Shown piece by piece: positions 9,076-17,733 of a stretch of DNA of 64,000 bases. A program made the position numbers and the translations under genes. Numbering within the stretch: position 1 is the first letter of the stretch; every line of letters starts with the position of its first letter. The stretch is taken from assembly GCF_041435335.1 (NCBI RefSeq), contig NZ_CP108430.1, positions 6,609,001 to 6,673,000 on the forward strand. Direction: 5' to 3'. The notes under the pieces are model-generated. The model saw only the letters and a program-made list of their open reading frames with translations. It was not told where the DNA came from and searched no databases. The stretch is from Streptomyces sp. NBC_01283 (GTDB taxonomy: Bacteria; Actinomycetota; Actinomycetes; Streptomycetales; Streptomycetaceae).

Positions 9076-9106
9076 TGACGTTATCTATCATAACCGCTTC
9101 ACGTCA
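9076..9106. promoter_or_regulatory. AT-rich nested inverted repeats, nadA/erpA divergent region
   Basis: TGACGT (9076-9081) and ACGTCA (9101-9106) are perfect inverted repeats. They enclose the partial palindrome TTATCTATCATAA (9081-9093). The stretch is unusually AT-rich for this DNA and lies in the ~308-bp region between nadA and the ErpA gene; nothing else was seen there. It is a plausible operator for NAD-dependent control, but the regulator is not identifiable. Confidence 0.35.
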
Positions 9107-9292
9107 GTTTGACGATGGCCATTGTGTCGATGTGACGCGTTCGCCTTCGACGGGCCGCTGCCCCGCGCGGCGGCATGTGCGAGCATGAAGGGAAAGACAG
9201 CAAAGACAGAGCACTCGGCCCGGAATGAATCCGCGGCCCCGCCGGTTGCAACCGTCGGCAAGCAGTCTCCGTACAACCCGGGAGAGAAGTAG

Positions 9293-9649
9293 ATGTCCGT
9301 ATCGGACGAGACCACCACCGTGAGCGACGGCATCCTCCTGTCCGACGCCGCCGCGGCCAAGGTCAAGGGCCTTCTTGAGCAGGAGGGCCGGGACGATCTC
9401 GCGCTGCGCGTCGCCGTGCAGCCCGGCGGCTGCTCGGGCCTTCGCTACCAGCTGTTCTTCGACGAGCGCTCGCTCGACGGCGACGTGGTCAAGGACTTCG
9501 ACGGCGTGAAGGTCGTCACCGACCGGATGAGCGCTCCTTACCTGGGCGGCGCCTCCATCGACTTCGTCGACACCATCGAGAAGCAGGGCTTCACGATCGA
9601 CAACCCGAACGCCACGGGCTCCTGCGCCTGCGGCGACTCGTTCAGCTAG
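9293..9649 (+). CDS. erpA: Iron-sulfur cluster insertion protein (ErpA/HesB family)
   Basis: A 118-residue A-type Fe-S carrier. It has the three conserved cysteines of the family: one in QPGGCSGLRYQLFF (about residue 47) and two in SCACGDSF at the C-terminus, which bind a [2Fe-2S] or [4Fe-4S] cluster for delivery to target enzymes. The length is normal, the ATG at 9293 has GGGAGAGAAG in front, and a strong terminator follows 30 bp after the stop. A homologue (Rv2204c, from memory) sits at the matching place near the respiratory genes in M. tuberculosis. Likely clients nearby include NadA and the Rieske protein. Confidence 0.93.
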   Translation: MSVSDETTTVSDGILLSDAAAAKVKGLLEQEGRDDLALRVAVQPGGCSGLRYQLFFDERSLDGDVVKDFDGVKVVTDRMSAPYLGGASIDFVDTIEKQGFTIDNPNATGSCACGDSFS

Positions 9650-9680
9650 ATCCGTACGTGATGAGCTGAACCGGCACGTA

Positions 9681-9718
9681 CGAAGGCGGCCCCCGAAGAA
9701 CTTCGGGGGCCGCCTTCG
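9681..9718. terminator. Terminator after the ErpA gene (bidirectional)
   Basis: A perfect 18-bp stem (CGAAGGCGGCCCCCGAAG paired with its complement) around a 2-base centre lies between converging genes. Confidence 0.85.
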
Positions 9719-9736
9719 TGTGTACGGGGTGGTGCG

Positions 9737-11290
9737 CTACTTGCGCTTCACCGTCTCCCCGCCCGTCGCGTCCACGACCTCGCGGTCGCCGAGCGGCTTG
9801 TCGAGGGTGACGGTCTTCGTGAACTCCTTGGCCATCATCACGCAGACCTCGCCCTTCTTGTGGGTCTCGGTCACCTTCACGCGCACGCTGTCCTTGCTCT
9901 CGTCGGCCGACGCCGCGTAGTCGCTGCAGACGCCGCCCCAGAAGTGCAGCGTCAGGGACGTGCCGTCCGCGCGGTAGGACTCGACGCGTGCGGTCCGGTC
10001 CTGCTCGCCCTTGCCCGCGCCCGGCTTCTCGGTCGGCTCCGGGGGGCCGGACGGCGTGCTCGGCGAGGTGAGGAACTTCGGCTCCACGGCCGGGTGCGTC
10101 ACCGTGAAGGTGTCCTGCGCGCCCTGCGGCCGCACGTCGAACAGCCAGGACGGCACGAGCGTCTGGCGCCCCTCCACGAAGTGCGTCGCGAGCCCGAAGG
10201 TGGCGCCCTTCACCGTGACCGGCTGCGGCTTCGGGGGTGCGGAGGACGGCTCCTCGCAGGGCGCCGTCGTCTTCTCGTCGGCCGCGGGGTTGTCCTTCGC
10301 GCCGTCCGTGCTCTCGGTGCTGTCCGCCGTGTCGCCCTTGGCGTTCGGCACCGCCGACGCGCAGCCGCCGATGCCGACGCGGCCGTCGCCACCGCCCGAC
10401 TTGTTGAGCTGGTCCAGGGTCTCCTGGGCGCTCATGACGGGGTACGTGGCGCCCTTCTCCGGGGCCTTCAACTGGCCGCTGCCGCCTACCACTTCACCGT
10501 CCGAGCCGACCTGGATGCCGGTCGACCAGCCGTATGTCGGGAGGCCGCCCACCTTCGGGTCGGCGTTCACCACCCGTACGCCGCCCATGAGTTGGCCCGC
10601 GTCCAGCTTCGCGTCGTCCTGGCCCACGGCCTTCAGGACCGGCGCCGCCACCTTCTTCGCCGCGCCCTCGCCGACCGGGTCGCCCTCGCCGTTGGGCGCG
10701 GTGGACGTCTCCGAACACGGCTTGCCCTTGGGGCAGTTGTCGCTGCCGCCGGTGGCGTACCGCGTGAACGTCCAGGTCCCCGGAGCCTGCTTGCCCACCT
10801 GGAGCGAGGGCCCGGAACCGTCCTTGGTGGGGCCGATCTTCCAGGCGCCGCCCTCGGAGACCGGCTTCCCCGTGACGCCCAGGGCCTTGGCCAGCTCGGT
10901 GACCTGGTCCTGGCTGACGGTGCCCCGCGCGTGGTACACGGCCGCCGAATCGGGGCCGCCGGGCAGCTTGCCCTCGGCGCGGTAGGTGGCGCCGCTCGGG
11001 TCGGGCTCTCCCGGGGCGATGCCGCTGGTGCCGCCGCTGCTCCCGGTGCCCGAGGTGCCGCCTTCCTGCCGGTCGCCGTCCGTGTGTCCGTCCAGGGCGA
11101 GTGGGGGAGGCGCGCCACCGTCGCCGGCCGGAGAACTGCCGTTGCCGCTGCTGCCGCCCGACGCGGTCGCGGCGAAGTAGGCGCCGCCGCCACCGACGAG
11201 CAGCACCGTGGCCGCCACCGACGCGACGGCGAGGCGGGAACGCCGCCGGGGCTGATCGGCCGCGTCATGAACGGATCGGTCGGTGCTCAC
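9737..11290 (-). CDS. Membrane-anchored extracellular protein of unknown function
   Basis: A 517-residue protein that I do not recognise. A short cytoplasmic N-terminus (STDRSVHDAADQPRRRSR) is followed by one transmembrane helix at about residues 20-40 (LAVASVAATVLLVGGGGAYFAA) and then a Gly/Ser/Pro-rich extracellular linker to about residue 110. The folded part has eight or so scattered cysteines (NCPKGKPCSE, GGCAS, PCEEPS, GVCSDY, EVCVMM) that could form disulfides. There is no enzyme motif, and the C-terminus is lysine-rich. The GTG at 11290 is chosen because AAGGAG lies 8 bases upstream; an upstream in-frame extension is Arg/Pro-rich and looks non-coding. It converges on the ErpA terminator. 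Confidence 0.75.
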   Translation of the reverse strand: MSTDRSVHDAADQPRRRSRLAVASVAATVLLVGGGGAYFAATASGGSSGNGSSPAGDGGAPPPLALDGHTDGDRQEGGTSGTGSSGGTSGIAPGEPDPSGATYRAEGKLPGGPDSAAVYHARGTVSQDQVTELAKALGVTGKPVSEGGAWKIGPTKDGSGPSLQVGKQAPGTWTFTRYATGGSDNCPKGKPCSETSTAPNGEGDPVGEGAAKKVAAPVLKAVGQDDAKLDAGQLMGGVRVVNADPKVGGLPTYGWSTGIQVGSDGEVVGGSGQLKAPEKGATYPVMSAQETLDQLNKSGGGDGRVGIGGCASAVPNAKGDTADSTESTDGAKDNPAADEKTTAPCEEPSSAPPKPQPVTVKGATFGLATHFVEGRQTLVPSWLFDVRPQGAQDTFTVTHPAVEPKFLTSPSTPSGPPEPTEKPGAGKGEQDRTARVESYRADGTSLTLHFWGGVCSDYAASADESKDSVRVKVTETHKKGEVCVMMAKEFTKTVTLDKPLGDREVVDATGGETVKRK

Positions 11291-11459
11291 CGCATCGCTC
11301 CTTCGACTGCACTGCTGTCCCTGGAGGCCCATGGGCGGGCCTCGTTCGTATTCCACGTCCCCTTTACGGGGGACAGCGGTGGGACGCGGCGGGGGAGCGC
11401 GCGGTTCCCTCGGCGTGCGCCGAGGGCCTCGTCTCAAGCCCTCGTCTCGGGCCCTCGCG

Positions 11460-11678
11460 TCAGTCGCCGTACTCGGACATGCCGTCGATCAGCCGGGCGG
11501 AGGCGGGCGGAACGCTGACGCCGTGGATCAGTGCGGGCGACACCGGGGCGGCCGCCGCGGCGGCGGGGGTCACCCAGTGCGGGGCCATGCGTGCGCAGTC
11601 GCCGCGCAAGGTCTCCAGGGACTCGGAAGGCAGTTCGACGGGACGGGTGGTGACGACATGCTTCGAGATAACGGCCAT
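11460..11678 (-). CDS. Small conserved protein of unknown function
   Basis: A 72-residue frame starting MAVISKHVVTTRPVELPSE and ending GMSEYGD, Ala/Pro-rich in the middle, with no membrane segment or metal motif. It lies between the anchored protein and the kinase, transcribed away from the kinase. The ATG at 11678 is preferred; a GTG 24 bases upstream (11702) is possible, and neither has a strong ribosome site. Streptomyces-like codon use and conserved-looking edges make it more likely real than not. Confidence 0.55.
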   Translation of the reverse strand: MAVISKHVVTTRPVELPSESLETLRGDCARMAPHWVTPAAAAAAPVSPALIHGVSVPPASARLIDGMSEYGD

Positions 11679-11813
11679 AACCGCACCGTACGCATCGCAC
11701 ACCTCGCGAAAAAAGACCTACTAACGGGTAGTTTGGCCTCTTCAGTGGGGGTGTACCGACCCGGTAGCGTGAAGTGTCAACCCCTTGCCTCTCCTCCACA
11801 GGAGCATGCCGTC

Positions 11814-12788
11814 GTGCGTATCGCAGTCACCGGCTCCATCGCCACCGACCACCTGATGACCTTCCCCGGCCGCTTCGCCGACCAACTGGTCGCGGATCAG
11901 CTGCACACGGTTTCTCTCTCTTTCCTGGTCGACGCCCTAGACGTACGCAGGGGAGGCGTCGCCGCCAACATCTGTTTCGGCATGGGCCAGCTCGGCACCG
12001 GACCGATCCTGGTGGGCGCCGCCGGCTCGGACTTCGACGAGTACCGCGCCTGGCTCGACCGGCACGGCGTGGACACGGCGTCGGTCCGCATCTCCGAGAC
12101 GCTGCACACGGCCCGCTTCGTGTGCACCACGGACGCCGACCACAACCAGATCGGCTCGTTCTACACGGGTGCGATGAGCGAGGCCCGCCTCATCGAACTG
12201 AAGACCGTGGCCGACCGCGTGGGCGGTCTCGACCTGGTCCTCATCGGCGCGGACGACCCCGAGGCGATGATGCGCCACACAGAGGAGTGCCGGACGCGCG
12301 GGATCCCCTTCGCCGCCGACTTCTCCCAGCAGATCGCGCGCATGGAGGGCGAGGAGATCCGGACCCTCCTCGACGGCTCCACGTACCTCTTCTCGAACGA
12401 GTACGAGAAGGGCCTCATCGAGTCCAAGACCGGCTGGACCGACGCCGAGATCCTCTCCAAGGTCGGCCACCGCGTGACGACCCTCGGCTCGCGCGGCGTG
12501 CGCATCGAGTCCACGGGCCAGGACCCGATCGAGGTCGGCGTCCCCGAGGAGAAGGCGAAGGTCGAGCCGACCGGCGTCGGCGACGCGTTCCGCGCGGGCT
12601 TCCTCTCGGGCCTGTCCTGGGGCGTCTCCCTGGAGCGCTCGGCGCAGCTCGGCTGCATGCTCGCCACGCTCGTCATCGAGAACGTCGGCACCCAGGAGTA
12701 CGAGCTCCACCGCAGCGACTTCATGGACCGCTTCACCAAGGCGTACGGCGAGGCGGCGGCGTCCGAGGTCCAGGCCCGCCTGGCCTAG
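11814..12788 (+). CDS. PfkB/ribokinase-family carbohydrate kinase, probable adenosine kinase
   Basis: A 324-residue PfkB-family sugar or nucleoside kinase. It starts RIAVTGSIATDHLMTFPGRF. The substrate-side Gly pair is in RRGGVAANICFGMGQLG (residues 45-62), and the C-terminal signature VEPTGVGDAFRAGFLSGLSW (about residue 255) holds the catalytic Asp of the GxGD motif. It resembles the mycobacterial AdoK group, and its place near ctaC matches Rv2202c (adoK) from memory, so phosphorylation of adenosine is the best guess; ribokinase or fructokinase activity cannot be ruled out. GGAG lies 10 bases before the GTG. Its stop touches the stop of the converging desulfurase-like gene without any gap. 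Confidence 0.85.
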   Translation: MRIAVTGSIATDHLMTFPGRFADQLVADQLHTVSLSFLVDALDVRRGGVAANICFGMGQLGTGPILVGAAGSDFDEYRAWLDRHGVDTASVRISETLHTARFVCTTDADHNQIGSFYTGAMSEARLIELKTVADRVGGLDLVLIGADDPEAMMRHTEECRTRGIPFAADFSQQIARMEGEEIRTLLDGSTYLFSNEYEKGLIESKTGWTDAEILSKVGHRVTTLGSRGVRIESTGQDPIEVGVPEEKAKVEPTGVGDAFRAGFLSGLSWGVSLERSAQLGCMLATLVIENVGTQEYELHRSDFMDRFTKAYGEAAASEVQARLA

Positions 12789-14168
12789 TCAGGAGCTCCG
12801 GCGGACCACATAGGCGGAGCCGTGGTCCGCCGGCTCCTCGCCCACGTACTCCTGCCCGCGCATCTCGCACCACGCGGGGATGTCGAGCCGCGCCGCCTCG
12901 TCGTCGGCGAGGACCGTGACCGTGCCGCCCACCGGCACGTCCCCGATGACCTTGGCGAGCTCGATGACGGGGAGCGGGCAGCGCTTGCCGAGCGCGTCCA
13001 CGACGAGCGAGGCCGATTCCGCGCGCTTCGCCGTCGCCACCGGCGCGCCCAGTTGTTCGCGTACGCCTGCCACCACACCCGGCAGAACCTCCAGAAAACG
13101 CTCGACGTCAGCTTCCGGGGTCCCCCGTGGGAGTGACACCCGGACGTTGCCCTCGCTCAGTACGCCCATCGCCTTCAGGACGTGGCTCGGGGTCAGTGTC
13201 GAGCTGGTGCAGGAGGAGCCGGAGGAGACCGAGAAACCGGCCCGGTCCAGCTCGTGCAGGACTGTCTCCCCGTCGACATAGAGACAGGAGAAGGTGACGA
13301 GGTGGGGCAGCCGCCGCTCCGGATCGCCCACCACCTCCACGTCCGGCACGAGGCCAGGCACCCGGGCCCTGATCCGCTCCGTCAACTCCCGCAGGCGTGC
13401 GCCCTCCTCGACGGCCTCGGCCTGCACGGCACGCAGCGAGGCCGCTGCGGCGACCACCGCCGGGATGTTCTCGAAGCCGGGGGAGCGCCCCGACTCCCGC
13501 TCGTCCGCGGGGCCTTGCGGGGCGAACCGCACCCCCTTGCGGACCACGAGCAGCCCGGCCCCCGCGGGCCCGCCCCACTTGTGGGCACTGGCGGCCAGCA
13601 GCGACCACTCCCCGCCCACCGGGCCCCACGGCAGCGACTGTGCCGCGTCCACCAGGAGCGGTACCCCGGCGGCGCGACACGCCGAAGCGACATCGGCCAC
13701 CGGCTGCTCGGTGCCCACCTCGTGGTTGGCGGACTGCAGGCAGGCGAGCGCCGTGCCGGGGCGCAGGGCGGCGGCGTACGCGGCCGGCGACACCGCGCCG
13801 GACCGGCCCACCGGGACCTCCGTCACCGCCCCGCCGTCGGCCTCGAGGGCCGCCGCCGCATGGAGTACCGAGGAGTGCTCGACCGCCGACACCACCAGAT
13901 GCCGCCCGACACGCCGACGCCCGGCGAGTGCCCCGGCGATCCCGGAGTGCACCGCCCGGGTCCCCGAGGGGGTGAAGGAGAGCTCGTCGGGGCGGCACCC
14001 GACCGCGTCCGCGGCGGCCTCCCGCGCGGCATCGAGCAGCAGCCTGGCCCGCCGCCCCTCGCGATAGAGCCGCGCCGGATCGGCCCACCCCTCATCCAGC
14101 GAGGCCTGCAGGGCCTGGCGGGCCACGGGGTGGAGGGGAGCGGAGGACGCGACATCGAAGTAGGACAC
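12789..14168 (-). CDS. Cysteine desulfurase fused to a TusA-like sulfur carrier
   Basis: A 459-residue fusion. Residues 1-370 are a class-V PLP enzyme of the cysteine desulfurase type: it starts SYFDVASSAPLHPVA, has the PLP Lys in LLAASAHKWGGPAGAGLLVV (about residue 200) and the active-site Cys in SGSSCTSSTLTPSHVLK (about residue 320). After a short linker, residues ~385-455 form a TusA/SirA domain with the CPxP signature in DALGKRCPLPVIELAKVIG, where the Cys accepts persulfide sulfur. One chain could therefore extract sulfur from cysteine and hand it to its own carrier. The start is GTG at 14168. It is divergent from ctaC; the sulfur acceptor is unknown. Confidence 0.9.
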   Translation of the reverse strand: MSYFDVASSAPLHPVARQALQASLDEGWADPARLYREGRRARLLLDAAREAAADAVGCRPDELSFTPSGTRAVHSGIAGALAGRRRVGRHLVVSAVEHSSVLHAAAALEADGGAVTEVPVGRSGAVSPAAYAAALRPGTALACLQSANHEVGTEQPVADVASACRAAGVPLLVDAAQSLPWGPVGGEWSLLAASAHKWGGPAGAGLLVVRKGVRFAPQGPADERESGRSPGFENIPAVVAAAASLRAVQAEAVEEGARLRELTERIRARVPGLVPDVEVVGDPERRLPHLVTFSCLYVDGETVLHELDRAGFSVSSGSSCTSSTLTPSHVLKAMGVLSEGNVRVSLPRGTPEADVERFLEVLPGVVAGVREQLGAPVATAKRAESASLVVDALGKRCPLPVIELAKVIGDVPVGGTVTVLADDEAARLDIPAWCEMRGQEYVGEEPADHGSAYVVRRSS

Positions 14169-14197
14169 GCCGCAACGCTAAAGCGTGCCCCCGAGGA

Positions 14198-14249
14198 AGC
14201 GCCCCGAAGGGGCGCGGGGAACGACGCGACAAGCCACGGCGGACCCGCG
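14198..14249. repeat. Dispersed Streptomyces-type GC-rich intergenic repeat
   Basis: GCGCCCCGAAGGGGCGC forms a hairpin and is followed by GGGGAACGACGCGACAAGCCAC. The same hairpin plus GGGGAACTGCGCGA unit occurs twice near 36.2 kb. The rest of the 332-bp region between the desulfurase and ctaC holds the presumed ctaC promoter; TAAGGT near 14391 is a possible -10. Nothing else was seen there. Confidence 0.65.
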
Positions 14250-14500
14250 GTCGCGTACCGAGAGACCGCCCCGAGTCATCGGGCGCCCAGACCCCCCGTC
14301 AGAAAGCCGTCGGCGGCAGGGCGCCCACCCTTCGGAGTGACCCGCGGCGCGTTAGGCACCCTCCCCGCGCGACCCCAAATAGCGTCCAGTAAGGTTTGGC
14401 CCGCATAAACATCCAAACCCCTGCCCGCCGCAGGGCGGCGACCGACGACCGAGAAGGCCGCACCCGACCGCGCGGGCCGAGACTCTCGGGAAGGCGCTAC

Positions 14501-15463
14501 GTGAGTCCCAACGGCTCCGACCGCTCGTCGCGGCGCCCGATGCGGCGGAAGCTGCCGCAGGTGCTGACTGCGGGCCTGATCCTGGCGACCGCTACAGGTT
14601 GCACATACAAGGATTTCCCCCGCCTTGGAATGCCTACCCCGGTAACGGAGGAGGCTCCGCGGATCCTCTCCCTCTGGCAGGGCTCGTGGGCGGCAGCGCT
14701 CGTCACGGGCGTGCTGGTGTGGGGACTGATCATCTGGAGCGTCATCTTCCACCGGCGCAGCCGCACCAAGGTGGAGGTACCTCCGCAGACCCGGTACAAC
14801 ATGCCCATCGAGGCGCTGTACACCGTGGTCCCCCTCATCATCGTTTCGGTGCTCTTCTACTTCACGGCACGTGATGAGTCGAAGCTTCTCCACCTCGACG
14901 AAAAGCCCGCCCACACGGTCAACGTGGTCGGCTACCAGTGGAGCTGGGGCTTCAACTACATCGAGGACGTGCCGGGTTCCGACAAGGGCGAGGCGAAGAC
15001 GTCCAAGGAGCTGGAGGCCATCCCGGACAAGTTCCGTGATGCGTTCCCGTCCAACGCCGGTGGCGTCTACGACGTCGGCACGCCCGGCCAGCGGAACCCG
15101 CAGAACGGCAACCCGGGTCCGACCCTCTGGCTCCCCAAGGGCGAGAAGGTCCGCTTCGTCCTGACTTCGCGTGACGTCATCCACTCCTTCTGGGTGGTGC
15201 CGTTCCTCATGAAGCAGGACGTCATCCCGGGCCACACCAACGCCTTCGAGGTGACTCCCAACAAGGAGGGCACCTTCATGGGCAAGTGCGCCGAGCTCTG
15301 CGGTGTCGACCACTCCCGGATGCTCTTCAACGTCAAGGTCGTTTCCCCCGAGCGCTACCAGAAGCACCTCGAGGATCTGGCGAAGAAGAACCAGACCGGT
15401 TACATCCCGGCCGGCATCGAGCAGACGAAGCACGAGAAGAACCGGGAGACGAACAACCTGTGA
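14501..15463 (+). CDS. ctaC: Cytochrome c oxidase subunit II (aa3 type)
   Basis: A 320-residue subunit II of the aa3 terminal oxidase, holding the CuA centre that takes electrons from cytochrome c of the bc1 complex. A signal sequence ends in LATATGC, a plausible lipobox, so it is probably a lipoprotein. Two transmembrane helices follow ([19 protein letters not shown] and [15 protein letters not shown]). The CuA site is seen in [10 protein letters not shown] and [13 protein letters not shown]: two Cys, two His and a Met. The GTG at 14501 follows GGGAAGG; the frame extends upstream but is Arg-rich there. The stop overlaps the ctaD GTG by 4 bases, so the genes are coupled. Confidence 0.95.
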   Translation: MSPNGSDRSSRRPMRRKLPQVLTAGLILATATGCTYKDFPRLGMPTPVTEEAPRILSLWQGSWAAALVTGVLVWGLIIWSVIFHRRSRTKVEVPPQTRYNMPIEALYTVVPLIIVSVLFYFTARDESKLLHLDEKPAHTVNVVGYQWSWGFNYIEDVPGSDKGEAKTSKELEAIPDKFRDAFPSNAGGVYDVGTPGQRNPQNGNPGPTLWLPKGEKVRFVLTSRDVIHSFWVVPFLMKQDVIPGHTNAFEVTPNKEGTFMGKCAELCGVDHSRMLFNVKVVSPERYQKHLEDLAKKNQTGYIPAGIEQTKHEKNRETNNL

Positions 15464-17196
15464 GCATCCTCAACGAACCTCAGGGTGCCGCGGCAGCAGA
15501 AGACTCGTTCGAGAACGAGCTGCCGGTACGGCGCGCACAGCCGGGCGCTGTGGTCATCAAGTGGCTCACCACCACCGACCACAAGACGATCGGCACGCTC
15601 TACCTGGTCACGTCGTTCGCGTTCTTCTGCATCGGCGGCGTCATGGCGCTCTTCATGCGCGCCGAACTCGCTCGTCCCGGCTCGCAGCTCATGTCGAACG
15701 AGCAGTTCAACCAGGCGTTCACGATGCACGGCACGATCATGCTGCTGATGTTCGCGACGCCGCTGTTCGCCGGATTCGCGAACTGGATCATGCCGCTGCA
15801 GATCGGCGCGCCCGACGTGGCGTTCCCGCGGCTGAACATGTTCGCGTACTGGCTGTACCTCTTCGGCTCGCTCATCGCGGTGGCGGGCTTCCTCACCCCG
15901 CAGGGTGCGGCCGACTTCGGCTGGTTCGCCTACTCCCCGCTGTCGGACGCCGTCCGCTCGCCGGGCATCGGCGCCGACATGTGGATCATGGGTCTGGCCT
16001 TCTCCGGCTTCGGCACGATCCTCGGTTCGGTCAACTTCATCACCACGATCATCTGCATGCGCGCACCCGGCATGACGATGTTCCGGATGCCGATCTTCGT
16101 GTGGAACGTCCTGCTGACCGCCGTACTGGTCCTGCTGGCCTTCCCGGTCCTGGCCGCCGCGCTGTTCGCCCTGGAGGCGGACCGTAAGTTCGGTGCCCAT
16201 GTGTTCGACGCGTCCAACGGTGGCGCGCTGCTATGGCAACACCTCTTCTGGTTCTTCGGCCATCCAGAGGTGTACATCATCGCGTTGCCGTTCTTCGGAA
16301 TCATTTCCGAGGTCATCCCGGTCTTCTCCCGGAAGCCGATGTTCGGCTACATGGGTCTGATCGGCGCGACGATCGCCATCGCGGGTCTCTCCGTGACCGT
16401 GTGGGCGCACCACATGTACGTCACCGGTGGAGTGCTCCTGCCGTTCTTCTCCTTCATGACGTTCTTGATCGCCGTGCCAACGGGCGTGAAGTTCTTCAAC
16501 TGGATCGGAACGATGTGGAAGGGCTCACTGAGTTTCGAGACACCGATGCTCTGGGCCGTCGGCTTCCTGATCACCTTCACCTTCGGTGGTCTGACCGGCG
16601 TGATCCTGGCCTCGCCGCCGATGGACTTCCACGTCTCCGACTCGTACTTCGTGGTCGCGCACTTCCACTACGTCGTCTTCGGCACCGTGGTCTTCGCGAT
16701 GTTCTCCGGCTTCCACTTCTGGTGGCCGAAGATGACCGGCAAGATGCTGGACGAGCGGCTCGGCAAGATCACCTTCTGGACGCTGTTCGTGGGCTTCCAC
16801 GGCACGTTCCTGGTGCAGCACTGGCTGGGCGCCGAGGGCATGCCGCGTCGTTACGCGGACTACCTCGCGGCCGACGGTTTCACCGCGCTGAACACGATCT
16901 CGACGATCTGTTCGTTCCTCCTCGGCCTGTCGATCCTGCCGTTCTTCTACAACATCTGGAAGACCGCCAAGTACGGCAAGAAGGTCGAGGTCGACGACCC
17001 GTGGGGCTACGGCCGTTCGCTCGAGTGGGCGACGTCCTGCCCGCCGCCGCGGCACAACTTCCTCACCCTGCCGCGGATCCGTTCCGAATCCCCGGCGTTC
17101 GACCTGCATCACCCTGAGATCGCGGCTCTCGACCAGCTCGAGAACAGCGGCCACGGTGACAAGGCGCTCGCGGGCGGCAAGGAGGCCGGCAAGTGA
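15460..17196 (+). CDS. ctaD: Cytochrome c oxidase subunit I
   Basis: A 578-residue catalytic subunit of the aa3 oxidase, with twelve transmembrane helices. It has the family start [19 protein letters not shown], and the heme-a His in [11 protein letters not shown]. The HPEVY segment ([19 protein letters not shown]) carries the CuB His cross-linked to Tyr, HHMYV carries two more CuB His, and [10 protein letters not shown] carries the two heme ligands. The GTGA overlap with ctaC sets the start; a longer upstream frame lies inside ctaC and is a shadow. Downstream, ctaF also overlaps by 4 bases, so ctaC-ctaD-ctaF form one coupled operon of the bc1-aa3 supercomplex. Confidence 0.97.
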   Translation: MSILNEPQGAAAAEDSFENELPVRRAQPGAVVIKWLTTTDHKTIGTLYLVTSFAFFCIGGVMALFMRAELARPGSQLMSNEQFNQAFTMHGTIMLLMFATPLFAGFANWIMPLQIGAPDVAFPRLNMFAYWLYLFGSLIAVAGFLTPQGAADFGWFAYSPLSDAVRSPGIGADMWIMGLAFSGFGTILGSVNFITTIICMRAPGMTMFRMPIFVWNVLLTAVLVLLAFPVLAAALFALEADRKFGAHVFDASNGGALLWQHLFWFFGHPEVYIIALPFFGIISEVIPVFSRKPMFGYMGLIGATIAIAGLSVTVWAHHMYVTGGVLLPFFSFMTFLIAVPTGVKFFNWIGTMWKGSLSFETPMLWAVGFLITFTFGGLTGVILASPPMDFHVSDSYFVVAHFHYVVFGTVVFAMFSGFHFWWPKMTGKMLDERLGKITFWTLFVGFHGTFLVQHWLGAEGMPRRYADYLAADGFTALNTISTICSFLLGLSILPFFYNIWKTAKYGKKVEVDDPWGYGRSLEWATSCPPPRHNFLTLPRIRSESPAFDLHHPEIAALDQLENSGHGDKALAGGKEAGK

Positions 17197-17591
17197 AGGT
17201 CCAAGGCAAGATGTTCATCTGGCTGAGCGTCTTCGTGCTCGCCATGGCGATCGTCTACGGCTGGTGGTCCAAGGAGCCGGCGGGTACGACCGCGCTGTTC
17301 CTGGCCTTCGGTCTGTGCATCATGATCGGCTACTACCTGGCCTTCACGGCCCGGCGTGTCGACGCGGCCGCACAGGACAACAAGGAAGCCGACGTGGCGG
17401 ACGAGGCCGGCGAGGTGGGCTTCTTCAGCCCGCACAGCTGGCAGCCGCTCTCGCTGGCCATCGGTGGCGCGCTCGCCTTCATGGGCGTCGTCTTCGGCTG
17501 GTGGCTGCTGTACTTCTCCGCCCCCATCCTGATGATCGGCCTCTTCGGCTGGGTCTTCGAGTACTACCGGGGCGAGAACCAGACCCAGTGA
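17193..17591 (+). CDS. ctaF: Cytochrome c oxidase subunit IV (actinobacterial)
   Basis: A 132-residue small membrane subunit of the actinobacterial aa3 oxidase. It has four transmembrane helices in two pairs (about residues 5-25, 30-50, 85-105 and 107-125) with a charged loop ([20 protein letters not shown]) between the pairs, and ends [11 protein letters not shown]. The GTG overlaps the ctaD stop by 4 bases. A strong hairpin 30 bp after the stop ends the operon. The match is to the CtaF family by hydropathy, size and position. Confidence 0.92.
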   Translation: MKVQGKMFIWLSVFVLAMAIVYGWWSKEPAGTTALFLAFGLCIMIGYYLAFTARRVDAAAQDNKEADVADEAGEVGFFSPHSWQPLSLAIGGALAFMGVVFGWWLLYFSAPILMIGLFGWVFEYYRGENQTQ

Positions 17592-17620
17592 GCAACTGAG
17601 TCACTGATTTCCCGCTTCAC

Positions 17621-17662
17621 CGAGGGGCCCGGACACTCCGTCAGGAGAGTCCGGGCCCCTCG
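17621..17662 (+). terminator. Terminator of the ctaCDF operon
   Basis: A 14-bp perfect stem (CGAGGGGCCCGGAC with its complement), extended by an inner CTCC/GGAG pair, begins 29 bp after the ctaF stop. Confidence 0.85.
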
Positions 17663-17733
17663 GCGTGTCGCGGCCGACCCTCGTACGGGTCACTCGGCGC
17701 GCCGGAGCCGATGAACCTCCATACCGTGTGTTC

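Noticed and set aside
11700..11730. CTACTAACGGGTAGTTTGG as a TetR-type operator
   Set aside because: The symmetry is partial (4 bp each side) and it lies at variable distance from both starts, so the evidence is too weak.
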